Source: Leptospira gomenensis (GTDB taxonomy: Bacteria > Spirochaetota > Leptospiria > Leptospirales > Leptospiraceae). From it: DNA of 64,000 nucleotides. The notes beneath the pieces are model-generated. The model was not told the DNA's origin. It made no database searches and saw only the letters and a list, made by a program, of their open reading frames with translations. Of this stretch, positions 40,405-49,963 are shown one piece after another; positions within the stretch are counted from its first letter, which is position 1; each line of letters begins with the position of its first letter. Location: the NCBI RefSeq assembly GCF_004770155.1, contig NZ_RQFA01000072.1, positions 78,001-142,000 on the forward strand, written 5' to 3'. Made by a program: the position numbers and the translations under genes.

Positions 40405-43400
40405 TCAGATTCGGAATCCGATCAAAGTTATGTCATCTCTTTGCGCCTCTCCGGCTTGGTGGCCGTCCAAAAAGGCCTCCAGTCTTTCCTTTTGTTCCGA
40501 GGCAGGCAACGAGGAGACGTTTTGTAGGTGGGAGATTAGTCCCTTACTCGCGATCCGTTGTCTTTGAGGGTTCGGTTGATCCATATATCCGTCCGTCGCG
40601 AGGTAGAACATAGTGGGTTTTCCCTTTTCCAGTTTTACTTCGTGTGTGGTATAGGTTCTGGAATCCTCTTTCTGTCTTCCGCCGATCGAATGTCTGTCTC
40701 CCTTGACCTCTTCGATCTTGTCGTCTTTGGAAAAGTAAAGCGGCCTTTTGGCTCCCGCAAAAAGGACTTTGTCGTTGTCGATTCTGCAAAAACAAACGTC
40801 CATTCCGTCCACGGAGTTCGCGTCCAAGCTGTCTTGTTTTAAAGCCTGTCGCACGTTCCGATTTAGGTGCTCCAACACTTTACCGGGGTCTTTGATTCCC
40901 GCTTCGTTGACGATCTGATTGAGAAGCGTGTTCCCGATCATTGACATTAAAGCACCCGGGACTCCGTGTCCAGTACAATCGACCGCTGCGAGAAAAATTG
41001 ATCCGTCTTTTTTGCTGAACCAATAGAAGTCGCCCGACACGATATCTTTCGGACGGAAGATTACGAATTGCTCTTTTAGATTTTTTGCAAGCACATCTTG
41101 GGAAGGAAGTATCGCCTGTTGGATATTTAAGGAATACGTTATGCTATCCGTGATGTGTTGATTCTTTAGTCCAAGGTCTGCGTTGGCCTGAGCCAATTCC
41201 CTGGTTCTTTCCCTTACTTTTTCCTCCATATTCGAGTAGAGTAACGCGTTGTCGATCGAGATGGCCGCTTGAGAGGAGAGGATGTTCATGATCTGAAGAC
41301 GATCCGAAGTGAACGCTCCTTCGGAAAGGTTGTTTTCAAGATATAAGATTCCGGAAATTTCGCCTTGTTTGATCACCGGAGCGCATAAGACAGACTTAAT
41401 TTTCGAATTCTTAATATACTCGTCCTTGTTGAATTTTTCGTCCTGATTCGCGTTTCTTAAGACGAGATTTTCCTTCGTTCTTTCCACGTAATAGATCAGA
41501 GATATCGGAAGGTTCCTGCTGTTGCCGAGCGGAATGCCAGTGAGGACTTCGACGTCGTCCTTCATGATGGAACCTTCGGCTTCCACGAAAAGGCGACCTT
41601 CTTTTTTAAGGATCAACACGCCGCGTTGGGCTCCCGCGTTTTCGATCACGATCTTCATCAGTTTATCGAGAAGGTTTTCGAGTTTTATCTCTCCCGAAAT
41701 CGCGGTCGAACTTTTGAGAACGGATTGTAGATCCAAAGTCTGACCGGAATAAACTTCGGTCGCCGCGGCGGTCGTCGTCGAAATCGTCCTATGTGTTCTG
41801 AGGGTTCCGGTTCCTCGTTCTCGGACGAATTCCGGAAACTTGGATTTGAGAAGGCTTTGTTTTAGATTGGCTCCCCAGAGTCCGTATCTATGAAAGGCTT
41901 CGTTGATGAATTCTCCCGCTATCTTGACGCTGCCTTTGGAAAGCCAGAACATCGCCGCCATTTCGGAAGCGAGCGCTTCGTCGTTCGGGAATTCGTTTTT
42001 GCGCGCTTCCCGGATCGCTGCTTCGTACGTTCTCGCCGCCTTCCAGTTTTTGTATTCCAAACGAGCGAGTTCGGCCTCCACCAAAAGATATTTGTGGTAG
42101 AAATTTTCGGGACAGCTTTCGGCTAACGTGAGAAGTTGTCTCTGATTCTCTTTGATCTTTTTTAGATATTCCTTCTTTTTATCCGGCGTCACCTTCTTGT
42201 AGTTGGCGGCCAAAGTGAGGGAATAAAGATAATTGTGTTCGAACGGTCCGTACTGACCTCCGAGATATAGGATCATTCCGTTCGCTTCTTCGGCTTCCTG
42301 AAGCGCCAACTGATATTCTCCGTACATGAGGAGCGAACGGATCTTCATCACTTTGAACGTGCATATGGGAGCCGGACTCTGATGCGCGTTGCATAAATCG
42401 ATGTAATCCTTTTCCTGATATTCCTGCGTGGAAAAGTCGAGGTGACTTCCCGTTTCTCCCCTGAGATTGGATAGGATCAACGTGACTCCGAGGATCGTAT
42501 CGATGGCGAGGTTGTTCTTCACCTTGTGAACGAACTTGAGAAGCTGGGTGATTTTTGGTTTTAGGATTTCCAGATTTTTTCCCTGAAAGAGCACGTTAGA
42601 CGCATCGTTCATCGCTGCGTAACTTCCGTGCAGGAATTCTCCGGAATCCAAAGCGGATTGAACGCACTTGACGTTGATCTCCTCGGAGAATTTAAGATGT
42701 TTGACGAAGGAAGAGGAGTAGTTGGCGAGAATGTTCGCCGCCTTGGTGTATCCCCCCGAGTTCATATATTTCTCGCTCAACTTCACCGCAAGTTCGCAGA
42801 AATCGTACGCGCCCTTGTAGTCTCCTTTGCCGACCAATACCATTCCGTAACAGGAATATCCGTACGAGTCGGAAAGATTTCCGTATTTCAAAAACAGATT
42901 GGCCATCTTCAGGCATATGATAGGGAACAACGCGGGTTCCTTGTTGTAAGCCATCGGGATCGCGCTGATCAGTAGGTTGACGGCCCATACGTGCGTCGGG
43001 TCCGTCATCAACGGTTCGTCTAACAACGATGTTACGCTGCGGTTTCTTAGATTCTTTTTGGCTTCTTCGATTTCCTTGTCCGTCACCTTGTCGAAACCCG
43101 AAGTCGGAATTTCTATTCCCAAAGGTTTTAACGCGTTGACGACGGTCGGAAGCGCCAAGTCGAATTTTCCCTGTGCGGAATATTCGATCATCAATAAGTT
43201 ATAGGCCTGCGCTTTTTCCACGGAGGTTTTAGATTCTTTGAGAAGCGTTTGGATGATCTCCTGGGATTCCTCGAAGTTTCCGTTCAGATACAAAACTTCC
43301 GCCAATTCCTTGTGAACGGAGTGGGCGAGGTCGTATTCCTTGGACCAGAGTTCCTTGTCTCCTTTTTGCGCTTCCGGTAATGAGAATAGCAGTTCTCTCG

Positions 43401-45756
43401 CCTTTTCGGAATAAAGTTTTGCGGGTTTATAAGCGGCCGACAACTTCGCTTTCTGCGCGGCCTGTATATTCAATTGTAGTAATTTTCTTTTTTCCGCGAT
43501 TTCCCCGATCAAAGAGGAGCCGGTGTTGAGGTGGTTGACGACGTCGAACACCGAATCCTCGAGCGCCTTTTCGTTGAGGGTTTCGAGGAGAATCCTTCCG
43601 ATTTTAAGACGTATGGATTGTTTTTGATCCTCGTTCAAAAGTTCGTAACTGGCCTGTTGCACCCTGTCGTGTTGAAAACGGAATTGGATCGTTCTTGCCG
43701 TCTGGAAATTTTTTTCGAAATTCTCGTCGGTTTCCTCGAACGAATCCACCAAACGGTAGTTATCCCCGTAAGGAACGATCAGCTCCTCCTGCATCGTTTC
43801 CATCAAAGCGGCCGCGGTTTCCTTGAGACCTGCTCCGAGAATTTTGGATTGGACCGCGAGATCGAAATTACTTCCGATACAGGACGCGAGTTTGAGAGTC
43901 TCCTGGGTTCGAGGGGAAAGTTTCCTGATTCGACGCACCAAAAGTTCGACCACGTTATCCGAAATATCGATGCCTTTTATCTTATCGAGATTCCAAACCC
44001 ATTCTCCGGAAAGGGAAGAATCCCCCCGCCGATACGAAATGACTTCCTCTTTGGAAAGTTGTTTGAGTAGTTCGTTGATGAAAAACGGATTTCCCCGCGT
44101 TTTGGAATACACGATTTCCGCGAATTGAAGCGTTTCCTTCTCCGTTTTACGCAAACTGTCCGAGAGAAGTTCGTTCACGTTTTCGAGGCTGAGAGGTCGC
44201 AACTGGATCCGATCCAAACGGAATCCTTCGTTTTCCAAACCGGCGACTAACGTGGAAAAAGGATGGGTCGCATCCACTTCGTTGTCCCGATACGCGAGCA
44301 TTAGAAAAAGATAATTTACTGAAACGTCTTCCACTAAATTTTTCACGAGTTCGAGGGAAGCGGTGTCGGCCCATTGGAGGTCGTCAAGAAAGATCGCAAG
44401 CGGATGTTCTACGCTTGCAAAAACTTTGATGAAGTTTTGGAAAACTGCGTAAAATCGGTTCGCGTTTTCCTGAGCGCCTAATTCGGGAACGGGCGGCTGT
44501 TCTCCGATGATGAATTCCAATTCTGGAAGCACGTCGGTCATGATTTTTCCGTTGCTTCCCAGGGAGTTTTTGATTCTTCCTTTCCAGTCGTCGATTCGTT
44601 CCGGAGATTCGGTCAAAATCTGTTCGATCAGATTCGAAAAGAGTTGGATGATCGCGCTGAAAGGTACGTTGCGATTGTATTGGTCGAATTTACCGGAAAT
44701 GAAATATCCCTTGGATTCGGTGAGCGGTTTATTGATTTCCTTGACGAGAGAAGATTTTCCCACTCCGGAATAACCGGCGATGAGTACTACGCTCGTTCTT
44801 CCTGTGTCAGTCACTCGTTTGAATTCGTTTAACAAAGAGCGGATGTATTCCTCTCTTCCGTAGAGTTTTTGGGGGATTTTGAATTCGTGCGAATCGTCTT
44901 TGGAACCGAGCGGAAACGCGGGAGCTTCCCCGGTTTCCAGCCATCTCTGTTGAGCGGTTTCCAGATCGGCTTTCAAACCTTCCGAAGTCTGATAACGATC
45001 CTCCGCGGTTTTGGAGAGAAGTTTGATTACTATCAGGGAAAGCGCTTCCGGAATTTCCGCGCGCAACTTACGCGGATCGATCGGAGATTTGGCGAGATGG
45101 AAGTGGACGAGCTCCAACAGGTCTTCGCTTTCGAACGGAAGTTTTCCCGTAAGAAGTTCGTAGAAGGTGACGCCTAACGAGTAGAAGTCGCTTCTGTAAT
45201 CCACGGAGCGATTCATTCTTCCCGTTTGTTCGGGGGAAACGTAGTGAATACTTCCTTCGAGCCGATTTGGATTGGACCAGGAAGTCTCCTCTTTGGAAAG
45301 TCTCGTGGAAATTCCGAAATCCACGATCCTGAGCACGCTTCCTTCCGGATTGAAGATGATGTTGTCCGGTTTTAAATCCTTGTGTATTACCTTTTTATGA
45401 TGTATTTCGCCGAGTTTTTCGGTGAGATCGATCGCGATGCGGAAGAAGTCCTTGAGATTGACGGGTTTTCTTCCCGAAAAATTCTTGAGCGTTCCTCCTT
45501 GTACGAACTCCAAAATGAGGACGAAACCTTCCGGGATACGCTCCATTCCGAAGGTCCGGATGATCCTTTCCGAGGCGAGATGATTGAGGATTTCGAATTC
45601 GTTTCTAAGGTTCACCACCGCGGGGTGAAGTTCGTCCAAAACCGGTATGTATTTTATGACGACCGGGATCTCGTCCTTGGTGCGTATCGCCTTGTATACC
45701 TCCGTGGAAGAGTCCGAGTTTAATCTTTCTTTTAGTTCGTATCCGTTTATTTTCAT
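40405..45756 (-). CDS. Ser/Thr kinase - AAA ATPase - helical repeats - GAF - SpoIIE/PP2C phosphatase fusion
   Basis: About 1,783 residues from ATG 45756 (GGAG just upstream; TTG at 45765 is the alternative). The following numbers count from the TTG. A protein kinase domain (~8-270) has VVIKY (Lys38), HKDLKPDN (128-135) and DFG (149-151). A predicted AAA/NACHT-like ATPase follows (301-640) with Walker A GYSGVGKSS (331-339) and Walker B LAIFLDDLQWAD (456-467). A long helical, TPR-like part spans ~700-1300, a GAF domain ~1340-1490, a coiled coil, and a SpoIIE-type PP2C domain ~1565-1786 with SGDFYW and DCTGHGVPGALMS. The phosphatase end corresponds to SiaA, placed directly before siaB and siaC. 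Cytoplasmic; input signal unknown. Confidence 0.93.
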   Translation of the reverse strand: MKINGYELKERLNSDSSTEVYKAIRTKDEIPVVIKYIPVLDELHPAVVNLRNEFEILNHLASERIIRTFGMERIPEGFVLILEFVQGGTLKNFSGRKPVNLKDFFRIAIDLTEKLGEIHHKKVIHKDLKPDNIIFNPEGSVLRIVDFGISTRLSKEETSWSNPNRLEGSIHYVSPEQTGRMNRSVDYRSDFYSLGVTFYELLTGKLPFESEDLLELVHFHLAKSPIDPRKLRAEIPEALSLIVIKLLSKTAEDRYQTSEGLKADLETAQQRWLETGEAPAFPLGSKDDSHEFKIPQKLYGREEYIRSLLNEFKRVTDTGRTSVVLIAGYSGVGKSSLVKEINKPLTESKGYFISGKFDQYNRNVPFSAIIQLFSNLIEQILTESPERIDDWKGRIKNSLGSNGKIMTDVLPELEFIIGEQPPVPELGAQENANRFYAVFQNFIKVFASVEHPLAIFLDDLQWADTASLELVKNLVEDVSVNYLFLMLAYRDNEVDATHPFSTLVAGLENEGFRLDRIQLRPLSLENVNELLSDSLRKTEKETLQFAEIVYSKTRGNPFFINELLKQLSKEEVISYRRGDSSLSGEWVWNLDKIKGIDISDNVVELLVRRIRKLSPRTQETLKLASCIGSNFDLAVQSKILGAGLKETAAALMETMQEELIVPYGDNYRLVDSFEETDENFEKNFQTARTIQFRFQHDRVQQASYELLNEDQKQSIRLKIGRILLETLNEKALEDSVFDVVNHLNTGSSLIGEIAEKRKLLQLNIQAAQKAKLSAAYKPAKLYSEKARELLFSLPEAQKGDKELWSKEYDLAHSVHKELAEVLYLNGNFEESQEIIQTLLKESKTSVEKAQAYNLLMIEYSAQGKFDLALPTVVNALKPLGIEIPTSGFDKVTDKEIEEAKKNLRNRSVTSLLDEPLMTDPTHVWAVNLLISAIPMAYNKEPALFPIICLKMANLFLKYGNLSDSYGYSCYGMVLVGKGDYKGAYDFCELAVKLSEKYMNSGGYTKAANILANYSSSFVKHLKFSEEINVKCVQSALDSGEFLHGSYAAMNDASNVLFQGKNLEILKPKITQLLKFVHKVKNNLAIDTILGVTLILSNLRGETGSHLDFSTQEYQEKDYIDLCNAHQSPAPICTFKVMKIRSLLMYGEYQLALQEAEEANGMILYLGGQYGPFEHNYLYSLTLAANYKKVTPDKKKEYLKKIKENQRQLLTLAESCPENFYHKYLLVEAELARLEYKNWKAARTYEAAIREARKNEFPNDEALASEMAAMFWLSKGSVKIAGEFINEAFHRYGLWGANLKQSLLKSKFPEFVRERGTGTLRTHRTISTTTAAATEVYSGQTLDLQSVLKSSTAISGEIKLENLLDKLMKIVIENAGAQRGVLILKKEGRLFVEAEGSIMKDDVEVLTGIPLGNSRNLPISLIYYVERTKENLVLRNANQDEKFNKDEYIKNSKIKSVLCAPVIKQGEISGILYLENNLSEGAFTSDRLQIMNILSSQAAISIDNALLYSNMEEKVRERTRELAQANADLGLKNQHITDSITYSLNIQQAILPSQDVLAKNLKEQFVIFRPKDIVSGDFYWFSKKDGSIFLAAVDCTGHGVPGALMSMIGNTLLNQIVNEAGIKDPGKVLEHLNRNVRQALKQDSLDANSVDGMDVCFCRIDNDKVLFAGAKRPLYFSKDDKIEEVKGDRHSIGGRQKEDSRTYTTHEVKLEKGKPTMFYLATDGYMDQPNPQRQRIASKGLISHLQNVSSLPASEQKERLEAFLDGHQAGEAQRDDITLIGFRI

Positions 45757-45794
45757 ATTCTCCAATATCCCGAAAGGTCTCGTCCGCGTTTAAG

Positions 45795-46769
45795 TCAGAG
45801 GCGGAAAAGAAGTCCTCCCCAATAAAATCCTCCGCCGACCGCGGGCGTAAGGAATACATCACCTTTTTTGAATGTTCCTTTATAATAATATTCTGATAAA
45901 ACGATAGGGATGGACGCCGCGGAAGTGTTGCCGACGCGCGAAAAATTCATCAATATCTTTTCTTTGGGGAACTTGGTACGTTTTAACACGTCCTGCACGA
46001 CGACGTCCGTTCCCGGATGAGGCACTACCCAATCTATGTCCTCTATTTTTAATCCGTTCCGCTCCAAAAGGAGATCCATGGATTTTAAAGTAAGATCGGC
46101 CGCGTTCGTTACGAGTTCCGGATAACTTTTCACATAACTCTGCGGAGGCGGTCCGGTAACGATGATCCCGGCGAGATCCCCGTCGTCTTGAAGAAACGAA
46201 TCGATCAGGCCGAAGTTTTTATCCCCCGTATTTTCCAAAAACACTCCTGCGGCCGCATCTCCCGCGGTGAATTCCCCGTAACCTCCCATTCTGGTGCGAA
46301 CCGAAAAACGTTCGCTTCCGATCACGAGCGCGTTTTTGAATTTACCGGTGTTTAAAAACGCGGAAGCGGTTTGAACTCCGTGTACGAAACCGGTGCACGC
46401 GGTGCTGACGTCGAACGCGAGGGCGTTTTTGGTTCCCGAAAGTTTCGATGCTTGCGGCGCGAGATCGGGAAGATAATAACGATCGGTCCAATTGGCGAGA
46501 ACGTAAAGATCCACTTCTTCCGGTTTTTTTCCGGCGTCCTTCAGGGCCATTTCCGCGACACGCGCGGCCATGAACATAGGGGTTTCCGTTTCGTCGGCCC
46601 TTCTTCGTTCGTTGACTCCTATGTTTCCGATGACCGCTTTTTCCGCCGGGTGCATTTCCGGAAACTTCAAACGGGAACGGATCTCTTCGTTGGTCACGAT
46701 CGTTTTCGGAAAATAATGACCGAACCCGGTGATTCTTACTCCGTTCGACGTTAGGTTTTTTCCGCTCAT
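45795..46769 (-). CDS. Beta-ketoacyl-ACP synthase III-type enzyme
   Basis: 324 residues, KAS III fold. The catalytic triad is complete: Cys125 (STACTGFVHG), His251 (VVPHPGTDVV) and Asn281 (VGNTSAASIP). These enzymes condense an acyl-CoA with malonyl-ACP, or a related pair. NWTDRYYLPDLAPQ in the substrate channel differs from FabH, so a specialised role is likely. GAGGAACGAA precedes the ATG. It is 33 bases after the CoA-transferase and 29-38 before the kinase/phosphatase gene, all on one strand. Confidence 0.92.
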   Translation of the reverse strand: MSGKNLTSNGVRITGFGHYFPKTIVTNEEIRSRLKFPEMHPAEKAVIGNIGVNERRRADETETPMFMAARVAEMALKDAGKKPEEVDLYVLANWTDRYYLPDLAPQASKLSGTKNALAFDVSTACTGFVHGVQTASAFLNTGKFKNALVIGSERFSVRTRMGGYGEFTAGDAAAGVFLENTGDKNFGLIDSFLQDDGDLAGIIVTGPPPQSYVKSYPELVTNAADLTLKSMDLLLERNGLKIEDIDWVVPHPGTDVVVQDVLKRTKFPKEKILMNFSRVGNTSAASIPIVLSEYYYKGTFKKGDVFLTPAVGGGFYWGGLLFRL

Positions 46770-46802
46770 TTCGTTCCTCTACTAAATTCGAATTTTATTT
46801 TA

Positions 46803-48596
46803 TTATGGAAGTCTTGTATATACCATAAATTGTTCTATGTAAATCTTTTCCGGATCGAGCTCCCGTAAAACGGTCAATTCCTCCGCGGTGACGGGCGGCT
46901 CGTTCTTAAGCGGAATGTCCTCGTCCGGAGGAAGCCACGAAGTGAAACGAAGCACCGCTTCGTCCGGTTCCATTTCTTCGTCGGAAGGAGGAGCGATCCA
47001 ATGAGAGAATTCGAATACGTGATCCGTATTCGGCGTTCGTTTGAATCTTCCGAACTGACAGATCGCCTCCATAACCCGGTCTCCCACCGAAGTGATATGA
47101 TGTACTTTTTTGACGAACCTGCCGCGGTTAGCCTTTGCCACCACGATACAATCCGCGTTGGCTGCGATGTCGTTGGCTCCTCCGGAACCTACGAGAAATT
47201 TTCCCTTGGAAGTCATCGAGGAATTGATATTGCCGAACCAATCCACTTCCGCCGCTCCTAGAACGCCCAGACAATGATCGGGAACGACCGTGCCTAGTAT
47301 GTTGGTAATATCCGAAAGCATGGAACAATCCTTCGTGTGAAGTTGGCTGAAAAGAAACACGTCGCCCGTATGGGGTTTCATGGAAAAAAAACCGAGTTCG
47401 GTGACTACGCTTACTTGGATGCCTTCCTTTTCCAAAAAATGCGCTGCCGTCCAAGCCGAGATATGAGCCGCGCCGATTCCCGCGAGAATGGTTTTGTATC
47501 CTTTCTCCTTTACGTATTCCCGGATCGCTCTCGCCGCCAAAATGATCATCTGTTCCGAGTCGTTGACCGTTTTCGGATCTTCGAGTTTTTGCGCCTTGTT
47601 TTCCGCGGGAATGTTCTTCAATCTTCTGAGACGAACGCTTCCCAGTTTTTCCAAATATTCCGAATGTCCTCCGGAAAGATTTACGAAATCCGCATACCAT
47701 TTTTCAGCCTTGGAAGGCACGTTAGCCGCTTCATTGGCCTCGATTTGGAATTCGTAGTCGTCGAGATAAGTGGAAAGACCTTCGAACGCTTTTACTCCCG
47801 GCAGGTCGTGAACGCGAAGCGATTGCGGATGAGCTCCGAATTCCGCGACCGCGAGTGCGGCGACTCGGTTGCCCGGAATCGAAACCAATTCGGAAGGAAT
47901 GGAACCTCCGGGAACGATTTTTTCCACGGTGGCGATTACTCCTTGTTTGGCGGCGAGCGCTCCCCAATTTCCCTCGCCGCTCGGCGGACAAAGTACGAGA
48001 TTTCCGTACTCGTCGCCGATCACTGCGTGTAACAACGTATAGTCGGGATTGAGCGGAAGAATATAGGCTAAATCGATCCCTTTTTTTCCGCGATAATCGG
48101 GAGGATACGATCCGTTCGTATGTTCGACTACGCCGGTGTTTTGCGGATCGGGAAAAAGAAAGGCGGTTTTGCCTAACTTGTCCAGAATCAGATCGCTTCC
48201 CAAAAGTGAGTTGGTCACGAATCCGGGAAGTCGCATCGCTCCGGCTATCAACCTTTGAACGAGACTGAGAAGGGACCAGAGTTCGAATTCGAACGGATTC
48301 CCTTCGAATAAATTAGAATATAATGAATTAGGCGAAGGCTTCGGATAGTTGTCGCCGGCGAATCCGGTGATCATCCTCTTTACGATCTTGGATAAGGTAA
48401 GTGCGTGCGCGCTCGAATGGATCCCGGCCATGCTGATCGTAAACTGCGGATTCGTAAATTGAAAACAACGGGCGAGCGAATAGATCAGCGCGTTCGGACG
48501 CGACATCGTCGCGGAAAGATGAAGATACGCTCCGGGGCGTACGATTTCACGGATCATCTCATCGGGATTGTCGAAGATCTTCGTGTTCGTTTTCAA
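46803..48596 (-). CDS. Two-domain CoA-transferase
   Basis: 597 residues, apparently the A and B subunits of a family I CoA-transferase fused. The N-terminal half contains GSYPPDYRGKKGIDLAYILP and DEYGNLVLCPPSG; the C-terminal half contains GAAEVDWFGNINSSM and GSGGANDIAANADCIV, like the beta subunits of glutaconate or 3-oxoacid CoA-transferases. The active-site Glu is not unequivocal by eye. Likely start is TTG 48596 (KTNTKIF); AAGGA lies ~13 bases upstream. First gene of the leftward cluster that ends with the cyclase at 37939. Confidence 0.85.
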   Translation of the reverse strand: MKTNTKIFDNPDEMIREIVRPGAYLHLSATMSRPNALIYSLARCFQFTNPQFTISMAGIHSSAHALTLSKIVKRMITGFAGDNYPKPSPNSLYSNLFEGNPFEFELWSLLSLVQRLIAGAMRLPGFVTNSLLGSDLILDKLGKTAFLFPDPQNTGVVEHTNGSYPPDYRGKKGIDLAYILPLNPDYTLLHAVIGDEYGNLVLCPPSGEGNWGALAAKQGVIATVEKIVPGGSIPSELVSIPGNRVAALAVAEFGAHPQSLRVHDLPGVKAFEGLSTYLDDYEFQIEANEAANVPSKAEKWYADFVNLSGGHSEYLEKLGSVRLRRLKNIPAENKAQKLEDPKTVNDSEQMIILAARAIREYVKEKGYKTILAGIGAAHISAWTAAHFLEKEGIQVSVVTELGFFSMKPHTGDVFLFSQLHTKDCSMLSDITNILGTVVPDHCLGVLGAAEVDWFGNINSSMTSKGKFLVGSGGANDIAANADCIVVAKANRGRFVKKVHHITSVGDRVMEAICQFGRFKRTPNTDHVFEFSHWIAPPSDEEMEPDEAVLRFTSWLPPDEDIPLKNEPPVTAEELTVLRELDPEKIYIEQFMVYTRLP

Positions 48597-49053
48597 TGAT
48601 TCTCAATTTTCCTTTTCAATCCACGACGTAGAAACCGCCTTTTCTTCGTTATACGCCGAATTCCGAAACGAACGGGGACATACGAAAAAAAGAGGAGGTT
48701 CATTACGGAAAAATTCCGTTTTCCTGCGGATTTATTTCCTCCGAATTTTCGGAAAAATAACGAGCAAGAAATTATATTCGAACGGTTGAAGGATATTCTT
48801 TGAAGAATCCTTCGCATCAAGAACTTTTTATTCCGGCGTTCGACGCTTCCCCGTTTTTGCAAAATCGACCGGATCGGAAAATCTTTTGTCTCATTCGACA
48901 AGCCGACTTCCGCTTTTTGGCGGGTTCGACTTCTTATCCGGGAAGTGTTTCAAGATCGGGACCGAGAATTCCGAAACTGTAATAGAGCCCAAGTATACGT
49001 AACGGGTTTCGTTTTCCAAAGTTCGTTCATACGACCCATTTCTTTTCGATCCT
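48597..49053. other. Divergent promoter region, with one hairpin
   Basis: 457 bases between the leftward CoA-transferase cluster and the rightward thioesterase-fusion gene. Frames here (for example 48800-48982) are short and not protein-like. The region is AT-rich around 48700-48790 and should hold both promoters. A bulged hairpin lies at 48788-48813. Confidence 0.6.
48788..48813. promoter_or_regulatory. Bulged hairpin in the divergent control region
   Basis: GAAGG-AT-ATTCTT-TG-AAGAAT-CCTTC: two paired arms with one 2-base bulge. There is no T-run on either side. It could be an operator or a leader structure of the rightward transcript. Confidence 0.35.
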
Positions 49054-49920
49054 ATGTCAGAGATACAGATAGAATTCCCCGCCAATCAGCACTTTTCGAC
49101 GGATATCCCGATTCGGAAAACGGATCTGGCTTTGGACATTCACGTTTCGTTCGCGTCCATCCTGGATCTCGTGATGGAAGCGCATCTTCGTTTCTTCCAA
49201 TATCTCGGTTTTTCCGTGACCGATATCTTCGGCAGAAGTATCATTTTCGCCAACGCGGGAATTTTGTATCAAGGGGAACTTCTCTACGACGATCTTACCA
49301 CCGTGGACGTGGTGCTCGATAACTTAGGGGAAAAATCCTTCGACCTTTACTTTCGTCTTTCCAAAAACCGGAGAAGGGAGAAGGTCGCCCTCGTTAAAAT
49401 CCGAGTTCTTACCTTCGACTATTCCGCGCGTTCGGTGGTTCCGATTCCCGATGGGTTCCGTAAAATTTTCACTGACGGAAAACTTCCCGTATATCCTTCT
49501 CCCGAGGTGGGTAACAGTAAGGAAGCCGTCTTCGAGAACGTTTCTCGTTTGGGAAATTTCGGCAAGTTGGAAGTGTGGAGATTGGCGCACGATCTTATCT
49601 TAAAGATTTATCAATTGGAGCGAAAGATGGGAGGAACCCAGGCGAGGGAACATTCCGCCGTTTTCGAACATCTGCGTTCCGTTTCCACTTTACTTCCAGT
49701 CAAAATCGCCGCGGCTTGGGGAAGCAGAATGTATTCGGAAAAGATACGGAACATTCTCAAAGCCAAGGTTCATCTCGAGGAACTCCGTTATCTTCTGGTT
49801 CTCGCCGGGGACCTCAAGGCCGCTTCCGCGGAAGGGGAACTTTCAGATCTGGAAATCATAAACGAACACCTCAAGAAATATCTGGCCCGCGTCCGGAACG
49901 GAAAAACGAGAAAATTGTAG
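49054..49920 (+). CDS. Hotdog thioesterase fused to a four-helix-bundle (23S rRNA intervening-sequence) domain
   Basis: 288 residues. Residues ~20-140 are a 4-hydroxybenzoyl-CoA-thioesterase-type hotdog (TDIPIRKTDLALDIHVSFAS, then FANAGILYQGELLYDDL and VALVKIRVLTFDY). Residues ~168-282 match the four-helix-bundle family named after proteins of 23S rRNA intervening sequences: FGKLEVWRLAHDLILKIYQL, SVSTLLPVKIAAAWGSRMYS, VHLEELRYLLVLAGDL. The family's I-x-x-N-I-A-E-G motif is changed to VKIAAAWGS. The frame is continuous, so this is a true fusion unless there is a sequencing error. SDR gene 43 bases downstream. Confidence 0.82.
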   Translation: MSEIQIEFPANQHFSTDIPIRKTDLALDIHVSFASILDLVMEAHLRFFQYLGFSVTDIFGRSIIFANAGILYQGELLYDDLTTVDVVLDNLGEKSFDLYFRLSKNRRREKVALVKIRVLTFDYSARSVVPIPDGFRKIFTDGKLPVYPSPEVGNSKEAVFENVSRLGNFGKLEVWRLAHDLILKIYQLERKMGGTQAREHSAVFEHLRSVSTLLPVKIAAAWGSRMYSEKIRNILKAKVHLEELRYLLVLAGDLKAASAEGELSDLEIINEHLKKYLARVRNGKTRKL

Positions 49921-49963
49921 TTTATAGAATCATAAAATTCTAATATAGTATCCGAGGTTTTCT

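Noticed and set aside
48800..48982. Short rightward frame in the divergent gap at 48.6-49.05 kb
   Set aside because: Sixty codons, no ribosome binding site, no recognisable domain; the region is better explained as two promoters.
49054..49920. The four-helix-bundle domain as a sign of a nearby 23S rRNA gene
   Set aside because: The domain is fused to a thioesterase and no rRNA sequence is present around it.
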